From Anaerolinea thermophila (GTDB taxonomy: Bacteria > Chloroflexota > Anaerolineae > Anaerolineales > DRKV01): a stretch of 14,929 nucleotides of DNA. The DNA lies in contig DYKW01000021.1 in NCBI GenBank assembly GCA_020722405.1, positions 1-14,929 on the forward strand, written 5' to 3'. The number at the start of each line of letters is the position of its first letter. The first letter of the stretch is position 1. The notes under the pieces are model-generated. The model ran no database searches and was not told the origin of the DNA. It saw only the letters and a list, made by a program, of their open reading frames with translations. The translations under genes and the position numbers were made by a program. Shown in pieces: positions 1 through 6,315 of the stretch.

Positions 1-2
1 AT

Positions 3-245
3 ATCATCAGTTGGAATTCTGGAATCATTAACTCTGAAAATTACGGAAATCGGGTAAAATCGGTGCTGAGCGGACAAACCACATTCTTCATCGGCAATTC
101 CTACGAGAAGAAAGGTACTCAGGTGACCAAGTACTACTACGCCTGCCCCCGGCGCCTCGCGGTGCGCCGGAGCGGAACGCTCTCCTACCTGCTCGGCGAC
201 CATTTGGGTCGCCGACCCAGGCAGGCTGTACAAAGCATTCCGTGA
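3..245 (+). pseudogene. RHS/YD-repeat protein core, truncated remnant
   Basis: The frame is open from the window edge (base 3) to a TGA at 243-245. Its translation contains the hallmarks of an RHS-repeat core: NRVKSVLSGQTTFFIGNSYE, then VTKYYYA, LAVRRSGTLSYLLGDHLG. Intact RHS proteins have the same order (GNRVK, a YYYA strand, then LLGDHLGS followed by more core repeats). Here the similarity stops right after GDHLG and the frame runs into an arginine/proline-rich stretch and a stop. No further RHS sequence is visible downstream in the frames I read. The upstream part lies outside the window. I read it as the 3' relic of a large RHS gene, broken by deletion or frameshift. The GTG at 63 is not a real start because the RHS similarity extends upstream of it. 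A short expressed C-terminal fragment is less likely. Confidence 0.75.
193..215. repeat. 9-bp inverted repeat (hairpin) at the RHS break
   Basis: TCGGCGACC (193-201) and GGTCGCCGA (207-215) are perfectly complementary around a 5-base loop. The left arm encodes the end of the RHS GDHLG motif, and the right arm is where RHS similarity is lost. No T-tract follows, so this is not an intrinsic terminator. Confidence 0.6.
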
Positions 246-277
246 AGCCATAGGGGACGGTCGCGGTCATCCCCTAC
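246..277. repeat. Dispersed 32-base hairpin repeat, copy 1
   Basis: This 32-base element begins AGCCATAGGGGACGG and ends CATCCCCTAC. A second copy at 2969-3000 matches at 29 of 32 positions by eye. TAGGGGA and TCCCCTA form a 7-bp outer stem. After a C/A mismatch a 3-bp inner stem closes a four-base loop. It is noncoding here, lying between the RHS relic and the tRNA unit. It resembles REP-type intergenic palindromes; no transposase is visible nearby. Confidence 0.7.
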
Positions 278-365
278 AGCGCGTAGAATCGGGAAAATCT
301 GGAGACATTGGGGTATGGGAAATAGGATTTTACGAAACGAGCATCGCCCGGCCGGCCCAAATCAT

Positions 366-394
366 TTGACACATCTCCATAGAAATGGTAAAAT
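366..394 (+). promoter_or_regulatory. Sigma-70-type promoter of tRNA-Gln
   Basis: A consensus -35 box TTGACA (366-371) is followed by a 17-base spacer and a -10 box TAAAAT (389-394). Transcription would start near 401, about nine bases before the mature tRNA 5' end. This is the best promoter match in the window and fits a stable-RNA gene. Confidence 0.85.
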
Positions 395-409
395 CTCGGC
401 GCTCAGAAT

Positions 410-480
410 TGGGGGCTCGTCTAACGGTAGGACAGCGGACTCTGGATCCGTTAGTAGGGGTTCGAATCCTCTGCCCCCAG
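410..480 (+). tRNA. tRNA-Gln (anticodon CUG)
   Basis: The cloverleaf can be drawn directly. The acceptor stem pairs TGGGGGC (410-416) with GCCCCCA (473-479). The D stem is closed by GTC/GAC. The anticodon stem GCGGA/TCCGT encloses the loop CTCTGGA, giving anticodon CTG, which reads CAG (glutamine). The T arm contains the TTCGAAT loop. The discriminator is G480, the usual base for tRNA-Gln. The next bases are CAG rather than CCA, so the 3' CCA is not encoded and must be added after transcription. The gene has its own promoter and terminator and is monocistronic. Confidence 0.93.
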
Positions 481-484
481 CAGT

Positions 485-518
485 AAGCCGGGTGCCTACA
501 GCGCATCCGGCTTGTTTT
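485..518 (+). terminator. Intrinsic terminator of the tRNA-Gln unit
   Basis: AAGCCGGGTGC (485-495) and GCATCCGGCTT (503-513) form an 11-bp stem with one G-T pair and a 7-base loop. The stem is followed by GTTTTATT. It starts five bases after the tRNA 3' end. Confidence 0.8.
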
Positions 519-638
519 ATTCCCCAGTATTTCTGCATATTTCCCTCACCAAAAGCGTAAAATCGGGGTAAAATGGGGCAATTATCCTTCGTTCCGTAAG
601 CCGGGGCGCATCAGAAAACACACCCCCTATACCCAACT
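519..638 (+). promoter_or_regulatory. Leader of the FAD oxidoreductase gene with two TAAAAT boxes
   Basis: Two -10-like boxes, TAAAAT at 558-563 and 569-574, lie 11 bases apart and resemble the -10 box of the tRNA promoter. I found no convincing -35 box at the right distance for either. Transcription from the second would give a leader of roughly 58 bases. No good Shine-Dalgarno site precedes the ATG at 639. The promoter call is tentative. Confidence 0.35.
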
Positions 639-1787
639 ATGAAAGAAACTGCAAACATCGTCATCATCGGTGGAGGCGTGATGGGCGTTAGTATAGCCTA
701 TCACCTGGCCGCGCGCGGCGTGCGCGATATCGTACTCCTGGAAAAGGAAGATTTTTACGGCACCGGCGCAACCGGACGCTGCGCCGGCGGCGTGCGCTAT
801 CAGTTCAGCACGGAAATCAATATCCACCTGTCGCTTGAAAGCCTGCCCATGTTGGCGCGCTTCGAGCAGGAGATCGGCTATCCCGTGGATTACCGACAAT
901 GCGGCTATCTCTTCGTGCTCACCCGCCCGCAGGATGTGCGCCTTTTCGAGCGCAACGTGGCCTTGCAACGTCAACTCGGGGTGATGACCGAATGGCTCGA
1001 TGGCGACGAAATCCGTAGACGCTTGCCCTTGATGCGTTTCGAGGACGCCCTGGGAGGTACTTTCTACCCCAAAGATGGTCTGGTGGACCCCAACGGGGTG
1101 GTGCAGGGATACCTGAAGGCCGCCCAACGTTTAGGGGTCCAGGCACACTCCGGGAGGCCGGTGACCGGGATCAACTCAAAGGGTGGACGCATTCAGGGTG
1201 TGGAAACCCCCGCGGGGTCGTTGGCCTGTGAAACCGTCATCAACGCGGCCGGCCCCTGGGCCGGGGAAATCGGTCGGATGGCGGGCGTCTCCATCCCCAT
1301 CACCCCCCTCCGCCGCCAGTGGTTGACCACGACGCCTTTACCGGAAATCCCCGCCGATTTTCCTTTTGTGATCGACTTCACCCAGTCGTTGTACTTCCAC
1401 CGCGAAGGCAACGGGCTGCTGAGCGGTATGTCTAACCCCCATGAGGCGCCGGGCTTTCGTCAGTACCCCGACCTGGATTGGGAATTGACGCACATGATGG
1501 CGGCCATCGAGCGTATGCCGCTGCTGGAAAAGGCCGGTGTCACCAGCCGGGTGGCCGGGTTGTACGAGGTCACGCCCGACGCACACCCCATTTTTGGCGC
1601 TACGCCCGTGGAGGGATTTTACGTGGTGGCCGGCTTTTCGGGACACGGCTTCATGCACGGCCCCATTGCCGGGAAGTTGATGGCCGAAATTCTGTTGGAT
1701 GGTCAGGCGCATAGCGTAGATGTCTCCGGCCTCGACCTGGCGCGTTTCGAGGAAGGCCGGCTCATCCAAGAACATAATGTCGTGTAA
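639..1787 (+). CDS. FAD-dependent oxidoreductase, DAO family
   Basis: A 382-residue flavoenzyme of the D-amino-acid oxidase fold, most like sarcosine oxidase beta subunit, glycine oxidase and related amine/amino-acid dehydrogenases. The N-terminal Rossmann motif IVIIGGGVMGVSIAYHL (GGGVMG at residues 11-16) binds the FAD ADP moiety. E35 at the end of the second strand would hold the ribose. GTGATGRCAGGVR (41-53) is the typical isoalloxazine-contact segment of the family. Near the C-terminus, EVTPDAHPIFG and GFSGHGFMHGP match the usual substrate/FAD closing motifs. No signal peptide or membrane segment is seen, so it should be cytoplasmic. No alpha/gamma sarcosine oxidase subunits or folate enzymes are nearby, so the substrate cannot be named. 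The ATG start is chosen because it sits just before the Rossmann strand. Confidence 0.85.
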   Translation: MKETANIVIIGGGVMGVSIAYHLAARGVRDIVLLEKEDFYGTGATGRCAGGVRYQFSTEINIHLSLESLPMLARFEQEIGYPVDYRQCGYLFVLTRPQDVRLFERNVALQRQLGVMTEWLDGDEIRRRLPLMRFEDALGGTFYPKDGLVDPNGVVQGYLKAAQRLGVQAHSGRPVTGINSKGGRIQGVETPAGSLACETVINAAGPWAGEIGRMAGVSIPITPLRRQWLTTTPLPEIPADFPFVIDFTQSLYFHREGNGLLSGMSNPHEAPGFRQYPDLDWELTHMMAAIERMPLLEKAGVTSRVAGLYEVTPDAHPIFGATPVEGFYVVAGFSGHGFMHGPIAGKLMAEILLDGQAHSVDVSGLDLARFEEGRLIQEHNVV

Positions 1788-1821
1788 CAACCAGAAATAA
1801 ACCTACTCGAGGCTCAAGAAT

Positions 1822-2970
1822 ATGCCCTCTACAGAAATCATCACCATTGGCACAGAAATTTTACTTGGAGAAATTACCGATACCAACGCGCGCTATATTG
1901 CCCGCGCGCTGAGACGAATCGGAATGGATTTGTATCGCAAAACCAGCGTCGGCGATAACGCCGAACGCATTGCCCAGGCCATTCGGGAAGCCCTGAAACG
2001 CAGCGACGTGGTGATTACCACGGGCGGATTAGGCCCTACGGTAGATGATCCTACCCGTGAGGCCGTCGCCCGTGCCTTTGGGGTGGAAACCGAGTTCCAG
2101 CCGGAATTATGGGATCAAATTCAAGCCCGTTTCGCCCGCTTTGGACGACACCCCACCGAAAACAACAAGCGCCAGGCCTACATCCCAAAAGGCGCGACCG
2201 CCATCGAAAATCCGGTTGGCACGGCACCCTGTTTCCGCATGGAGGATGAAAACGGCACGGTCATTTCGCTGCCCGGTGTGCCCCGCGAAATGGAATACAT
2301 CATGCAAAATGAAGTATTGCCCTACCTGACAGCGCGTTATCCTGACCTGGGCATTATCAAAGCGCGCGTATTGCACACCGCCGGGGCAGGCGAATCGAAC
2401 ATCGATACGCTGATCGGCGACCTGGAAACCCTCTCCAACCCCACGGTTGGGCTGGCGGCACACTCCGGGCAAGTGGATGTGCGCATTACCGCCAAGGCCA
2501 ATACCGAAGCACAGGCCGACGCGCTTATTGCGCCGGTAGAAGCGGAAGTGCGCGCCCGTTTGGGCATTTGGGTGTATGGCGCCGACGAGGAAACACTGGA
2601 GCAGGTTGCCTTTCAAGCCCTAAAGAAGCAACAATGGCGAGTAGCCGTTGTCGAAGCCGGACTGGGCGGCGAATTGATACGCCGACTGGCTTCGGATGAT
2701 GAAGAAAGTTGCTTTGCAGGCGGCGAACTGCTCAGCCAGGTCCCCAGCAACGAAGAATTGCGTACAATCACAGATACCTACCGCCAAAACCGAGAGGCAC
2801 AGGTCGGTTTAGGCATCGTGCTGCGCCCCGGAAAAGAAAAACAAGACATTTTCATCGTGTTGATGACCCCGCAAGATGAGCAACAATTGGCACGTCCCTA
2901 CGGCGGGCCGCCACAGATGGCCACGCAATGGGCGGTCAACCATGCCCTGAATTTGCTACGCAAATTGTAG
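1822..2970 (+). CDS. CinA-like protein with degenerate C-terminal amidase domain
   Basis: Residues 1-170 are a clear CinA N-terminal (MoaB/MogA-fold, COG1058) domain: IITIGTEILLGEITDTN at the start and TGGLGPTVDD at 67-76. In characterised CinA proteins this domain has ADP-ribose/CoA pyrophosphatase activity. After the middle domain (about 171-255), residues 256-382 sit where the nicotinamide-nucleotide amidohydrolase (PncC) domain belongs. That domain normally has an AESCTGG signature; here the matching segment is VEAGLGG (277-283), so the serine is lost. The following part is also poorly conserved. Total length is a little short of typical full CinA (about 410-420). Amidase activity is therefore doubtful, while the N-terminal enzyme looks intact. 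GAGG at 1809-1812 lies nine bases before the ATG. It starts 34 bases after the oxidoreductase and may be cotranscribed with it. Confidence 0.87.
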   Translation: MPSTEIITIGTEILLGEITDTNARYIARALRRIGMDLYRKTSVGDNAERIAQAIREALKRSDVVITTGGLGPTVDDPTREAVARAFGVETEFQPELWDQIQARFARFGRHPTENNKRQAYIPKGATAIENPVGTAPCFRMEDENGTVISLPGVPREMEYIMQNEVLPYLTARYPDLGIIKARVLHTAGAGESNIDTLIGDLETLSNPTVGLAAHSGQVDVRITAKANTEAQADALIAPVEAEVRARLGIWVYGADEETLEQVAFQALKKQQWRVAVVEAGLGGELIRRLASDDEESCFAGGELLSQVPSNEELRTITDTYRQNREAQVGLGIVLRPGKEKQDIFIVLMTPQDEQQLARPYGGPPQMATQWAVNHALNLLRKL

Positions 2971-3000
2971 CCATAGGGGACGGCGGCGGCCATCCCCTAC
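2969..3000. repeat. Dispersed 32-base hairpin repeat, copy 2
   Basis: Starts AGCCATAGGGGACGG and ends CATCCCCTAC, differing from copy 1 (246-277) at three positions. Two of the changes turn wobble pairs of the inner stem into G-C pairs, so the hairpin is kept or strengthened. Its first two bases overlap the CinA stop codon. An additional CCGTCCCCTA at 3013-3022 is the exact reverse complement of TAGGGGACGG at 2974-2983, giving an alternative 10-bp stem across a 29-base gap. Confidence 0.7.
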
Positions 3001-3044
3001 GACGCATCGCAACCGTCCCCTACCCACCCCCTACAAAAAAATCC

Positions 3045-5021
3045 ATGAACCAACACGCTGATTTCCTACTCACAAACGCTGTTATCTTGACGATGGACGA
3101 TGGCTACACGCAGCACGACCCCGGTGCTATCGCCATTACCGGCAATCAAATCGCTGCTGTCGGCCCGGAAAGAGAAATTCTCAAAGACTGGACGGCAACA
3201 GAAAGCCTGGACTGTGGGGGCAAGGTGGTCATGCCCGGCCTGGTCAATGCCCACACCCACGTCCCCATGACGCTACTGCGCGGCCTGGCCGATGACCTGC
3301 GCCTGGACGTGTGGCTGCTGGGCTACATGATGCCCGTCGAACGGGAATTCGTCTCGCCGGAGTTCGTGCGCCTGGGCACCAAACTGGCGATGGCCGAATT
3401 CATCCGCGGCGGCATTACGACCTTTGCCGATATGTACTACTTCGAGGAAGACGTAGCCAAAGCCACCGCTGATGCCGGTCTGCGCGGCGTGTGCAGCCAA
3501 ACCATCCTCAAATTTCCATCCCCAGATTCCGCCTCCTACGAAGACGCGCTGGAATACACGCGCGGCTTCATCCAACGCTGGAAAGATCATCCCCTCATCG
3601 TCCCGGCCGTTGCCCCGCACGCCCCCTACACTTGCACGGATGCCATCTTGCAAGCCAGTGCGGCCTTGGCAGCCGAATTCGATGTCCCCTTGCACATCCA
3701 CCTGGCCGAAACCAGCCTGGAAGTGGAGAACATGGTCAACGAACACGGCATGCCGGTGATTCCCTATGTCAAAAAGCAACGCCTGTTCGATGCGAAAGTC
3801 ATCACTGCGCATTGCGTACACATTGACGAAGGCGAAATGCACACCCTGCGGCAATACAACGCCGGCGTGGCACACAACCCTTCCTCTAACCTAAAACTGG
3901 CATCCGGCATTGCGCCCGTTAGCCGCATGTTAGATGTGGGCGTCAATGTTGGGTTAGGTACCGACGGCCCGGCCTCGAACAACGACCTGGATATGTTCGA
4001 GGAAATGCGTCTGGCATCGTTCCTGGCAAAAGGCAGCACCGGCGACCCAACCGTCGTGCCGGCGCGCACCAGCGTGGACATGGCTACCCACATGGGCGCG
4101 CGTGCCATCCACCTGGGCGAAATCACCGGTTCGCTGGAGCCCGGCAAGCGCGCCGACCTAATCGTGATAGACCTTTCCCCATTGCATAACTCTCCCCGCT
4201 TCTCACACAACCCCGAGGGACGCTACGCCCAACTGGTCTATGCCGCCAAATCCACCGACGTCACCGATGTCATGGTGGATGGCAAATGGCTAATGCGCGA
4301 CCACAACCTGCTCACGTTGGACGAGACCGAATTGTTGGCCGAAGCCCAGGAATATGCCCGCCGCATAGACACTTTCATCATCGAACGCGAAAAATCGGTG
4401 CTCTCCAAACTGGTGGCCATCGAGGGCGCCACCCAAGAGGAAAGTTTCGAGGTCCAGGCCAAGGTCAACATTGATGATCCTGAAGCCATCATGGAACGCG
4501 TCCGCGCCGGCATGGTAGAGATTTTACGCTTCCGTCATTACCGGGAGTTTGATACCTACTTCCACTTCGAAGACAGCCCCAACCTGCTGCGCTACCGGGA
4601 AGACGAGTTCATCGATGAGAAAGGCGAAGTGAGCAACGTGCGCTATCGTCTGACGCTCATCGGCCCAGCCAGTCGCAAAGCCTTCCCCGGCAACATCTTG
4701 CTCTCCCGCAGCCGCTACCTGGCGCAGGCCACCCACAGCCTGCGGTTCTACCGCGAATACTTCAAACCCAGCCACACAACGGAAATCGAAAAAGACCGCC
4801 TGCGCTGGCGCGTCCTTTTCAAAGGCACCGAATTTTTCATCAACGTCGATCATGTCGTTGCCCCGGACGCCGGCACTTTCCTCGAAATCAAAAGCCGCAC
4901 CTGGAGCCGCAGCGACGCGGAAGTCAAATCCACACTGGTCACCGAACTTCTCGCCCTATTGAATGCCGACCCGCAAAAAATCATCAGCAAAGATTACCTG
5001 GAAGTCATCGAAGGCGATTGA
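3045..5021 (+). CDS. Amidohydrolase (MTA/SAH deaminase-like) fused to a CYTH-like domain
   Basis: Residues 1-440 form a TRZ/ATZ-type metal amidohydrolase close to 5-methylthioadenosine/S-adenosylhomocysteine deaminases. Metal ligands are visible: H70 and H72 in NAHTH, H219 in PLHIHLAET, D307 in GLGTDGPASNN. H192 (PHAPYTC) and H256 (ITAHCVH) are the usual active-site histidines. Such enzymes are normally about 400-450 residues. This one continues to 658. Residues about 464-655 look like a CYTH (triphosphate tunnel) domain: FEVQAKV (E469, Q471, K473, near the ExExK signature), LRYRED, YRLTLIGP, RWRVLFKG, NVDHV and FLEIKSR (E614, K616). I therefore read a two-domain fusion. The CYTH half could bind a nucleotide, triphosphate or polyphosphate; its activity is unknown. 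The ATG at 3045 is chosen because an upstream in-frame ATG at 2928 would overlap CinA and translate the hairpin repeat. No Shine-Dalgarno site is obvious. Confidence 0.85.
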   Translation: MNQHADFLLTNAVILTMDDGYTQHDPGAIAITGNQIAAVGPEREILKDWTATESLDCGGKVVMPGLVNAHTHVPMTLLRGLADDLRLDVWLLGYMMPVEREFVSPEFVRLGTKLAMAEFIRGGITTFADMYYFEEDVAKATADAGLRGVCSQTILKFPSPDSASYEDALEYTRGFIQRWKDHPLIVPAVAPHAPYTCTDAILQASAALAAEFDVPLHIHLAETSLEVENMVNEHGMPVIPYVKKQRLFDAKVITAHCVHIDEGEMHTLRQYNAGVAHNPSSNLKLASGIAPVSRMLDVGVNVGLGTDGPASNNDLDMFEEMRLASFLAKGSTGDPTVVPARTSVDMATHMGARAIHLGEITGSLEPGKRADLIVIDLSPLHNSPRFSHNPEGRYAQLVYAAKSTDVTDVMVDGKWLMRDHNLLTLDETELLAEAQEYARRIDTFIIEREKSVLSKLVAIEGATQEESFEVQAKVNIDDPEAIMERVRAGMVEILRFRHYREFDTYFHFEDSPNLLRYREDEFIDEKGEVSNVRYRLTLIGPASRKAFPGNILLSRSRYLAQATHSLRFYREYFKPSHTTEIEKDRLRWRVLFKGTEFFINVDHVVAPDAGTFLEIKSRTWSRSDAEVKSTLVTELLALLNADPQKIISKDYLEVIEGD

Positions 5022-5023
5022 TA

Positions 5024-5032
5024 TGGTATACT
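5024..5032 (+). promoter_or_regulatory. Candidate extended -10 promoter (leaderless IMPase gene)
   Basis: TGGTATACT at 5024-5032 fits an extended -10 element (TG, one base, TATACT). A start site about seven bases downstream would fall on or next to the ATG at 5039. No -35 match is seen. The lack of a Shine-Dalgarno site before that ATG agrees with a leaderless transcript, but read-through from upstream is also possible. Confidence 0.4.
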
Positions 5033-5038
5033 TTTGAA

Positions 5039-5809
5039 ATGTCGACAACCCTGGAATTTGCCATCGAGACCGCACAAAGCGCCGGGAAAATTCTGCAGGA
5101 ATATTTCCGCAGCAAGCACCTGGAGCACCACTTCAAGGTCGATCATACCCTGGTCACAGCAGCCGATATAGCCGCCGATGAGCACATTCGCAACGCCATT
5201 CGCACGCACTACCCTCAGGATGGCATCATCAGCGAAGAAGCCGGGACCATCTGGCAGGGCGAAAAAGCCGTCTGGATTGTGGACCCCCTGGACGGCACCA
5301 CCAACTATCAATGGGGACTGCCCCTGTGGGGCGTTTCGATTGCCCGTTGGGTGGATGGACTGCCCTCCCTGGGAGTGATCCACTTCCCCGTATTGGAGGA
5401 AACCTACGCCGCCCAAAGGGGGCGCGGCGTAACCCGAAAGGGGGTGCCACTCCCCAAGGACGACGCCCAACCGCTGGCCTTCTTCGCCTGCTGCTCCCGC
5501 ACTCACCGGCGCTATGACGTCACCCTGCCCTACAAAACCCGCATCCTGGGTGCAGTGACATACAACATGATTCAGGTTGCGCTGGGGAATGCGGCGCTCA
5601 ACCTGGAAGTAACGCCCAAATTGTGGGACGTGGCCGCCGGCTGGCCTATGGTAGAAGAAAGCGGCGGGGTGGTCTCCGTAATCGCCGGGGAATCTCCTAT
5701 CCCGTTGCGCCCTGGCATCGACTACGCGCAAATCGCTTTCTCGACGTTGGCAGCCGGCAGCGAGGCATTACTGGCCGAAGGAAAAGCCGGTCTGCGAGCA
5801 AGAATTTAA
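5039..5809 (+). CDS. Inositol monophosphatase family protein
   Basis: A 256-residue Mg-dependent sugar/inositol phosphatase of the IMPase/FBPase superfamily. Visible metal-site motifs are SEEAG (65-69), WIVDPLDGTTNY (79-90, with D82, D85 and the GT pair that positions water and phosphate) and LWDVAAG (195-201, D197). KVDHTLVTAAD (33-43) matches the usual N-terminal DxxxT/TxxD segment. Length is typical. The substrate (inositol-1-phosphate, fructose-1,6-bisphosphate, histidinol phosphate or PAP) cannot be fixed from sequence. A TTG at 5018 in the same frame overlaps the previous stop but has no Shine-Dalgarno site and would add seven residues not expected for the family, so the ATG at 5039 is preferred. 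Confidence 0.88.
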   Translation: MSTTLEFAIETAQSAGKILQEYFRSKHLEHHFKVDHTLVTAADIAADEHIRNAIRTHYPQDGIISEEAGTIWQGEKAVWIVDPLDGTTNYQWGLPLWGVSIARWVDGLPSLGVIHFPVLEETYAAQRGRGVTRKGVPLPKDDAQPLAFFACCSRTHRRYDVTLPYKTRILGAVTYNMIQVALGNAALNLEVTPKLWDVAAGWPMVEESGGVVSVIAGESPIPLRPGIDYAQIAFSTLAAGSEALLAEGKAGLRARI

Positions 5810-5826
5810 TTTTTCCCAACACTTAC

Positions 5827-5832
5827 AGGAGG
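5827..5832 (+). promoter_or_regulatory. Strong Shine-Dalgarno site of mscL
   Basis: AGGAGG four bases before the ATG at 5837 fixes the MscL start. It contrasts with the weak or absent sites of the three preceding genes. Confidence 0.8.
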
Positions 5833-5836
5833 ACCT

Positions 5837-6289
5837 ATGTTTCAAGAGTTCAAAAAATTCATACTGCGCGGTAACGTACTCGACCTGGCCATTGCCGTAG
5901 TCATCGGCGGCGCGTTTGGAAAAATCATAACATCCTTTGTCAACGACATCTTAATGCCGCCTATTGGGCTGTTGTTAGGCAACGTAGACTTCAGCAATCT
6001 GTACATCAACCTTTCCGGCGGGGAATATGCCTCGTTGGCCGAGGCGCAAGCCGCCGGGGCAGCCACCATCAACTATGGCGTGTTCATCAACACAGTGATA
6101 GACTTTCTTATTATCGCTTTTGCCATCTTCCTTATAGTACGAACGGCCAATCGCCTGCAAGAGAGCCGCAAAGCAGAAGCCGCCCCACCCCCTGCCCCCA
6201 CAACCAAAAAGTGCCCCTACTGCTACACGGAAATTCCCATCCAGGCGACCCGCTGCCCACACTGCACATCACAACTTCCCGCGCAATAA
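5837..6289 (+). CDS. mscL: Large-conductance mechanosensitive channel MscL with zinc-ribbon tail
   Basis: The first 110 residues are a standard MscL: the amphipathic start MFQEFKKFILRGNVLDLA, a first membrane helix (about 15-45) with the VVIGGAFGKI glycine-rich packing surface, NDILMPPIG, a periplasmic loop, and a second membrane helix (about 80-103). MscL forms a pentamer that opens under membrane tension to release solutes during hypo-osmotic shock. After the cytoplasmic helix and an Ala/Pro linker, residues 126-143 make an extra CPYC...CPHC zinc ribbon (C126, C129, C140, C143). Zinc-ribbon tails on MscL are, from memory, found in several phyla including Chloroflexota; their role is not established, but the cytoplasmic tail may affect gating or assembly. 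It lies 27 bases after the phosphatase gene. Confidence 0.95.
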   Translation: MFQEFKKFILRGNVLDLAIAVVIGGAFGKIITSFVNDILMPPIGLLLGNVDFSNLYINLSGGEYASLAEAQAAGAATINYGVFINTVIDFLIIAFAIFLIVRTANRLQESRKAEAAPPPAPTTKKCPYCYTEIPIQATRCPHCTSQLPAQ

Positions 6290-6315
6290 CCCAAGGCTGA
6301 AAGGAGAAATGCCCG

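Noticed and set aside
53..60. GGTAAAAT as a promoter -10 box
   Set aside because: It lies within the RHS coding frame (GNRVKS codons) and has no -35 box at a suitable distance.
315..560. 81-codon open frame on the + strand
   Set aside because: It reads straight through the tRNA-Gln gene and its terminator, and the product has no recognisable features.
2928..3044. Upstream ATG start for the amidohydrolase-CYTH gene
   Set aside because: It would overlap the CinA coding sequence by 43 bases and translate the intergenic hairpin repeat into 39 residues with no family similarity; the ATG at 3045 matches the family N-terminus.
3273..3875. 200-codon open frame on the - strand
   Set aside because: It is antisense to the amidohydrolase catalytic core and shows no domain of its own.
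4994..5731. 245-codon open frame on the - strand
   Set aside because: It is antisense to the IMPase gene, whose motifs are unmistakable, and its translation is a low-complexity Gly/His/Gln-rich shadow.
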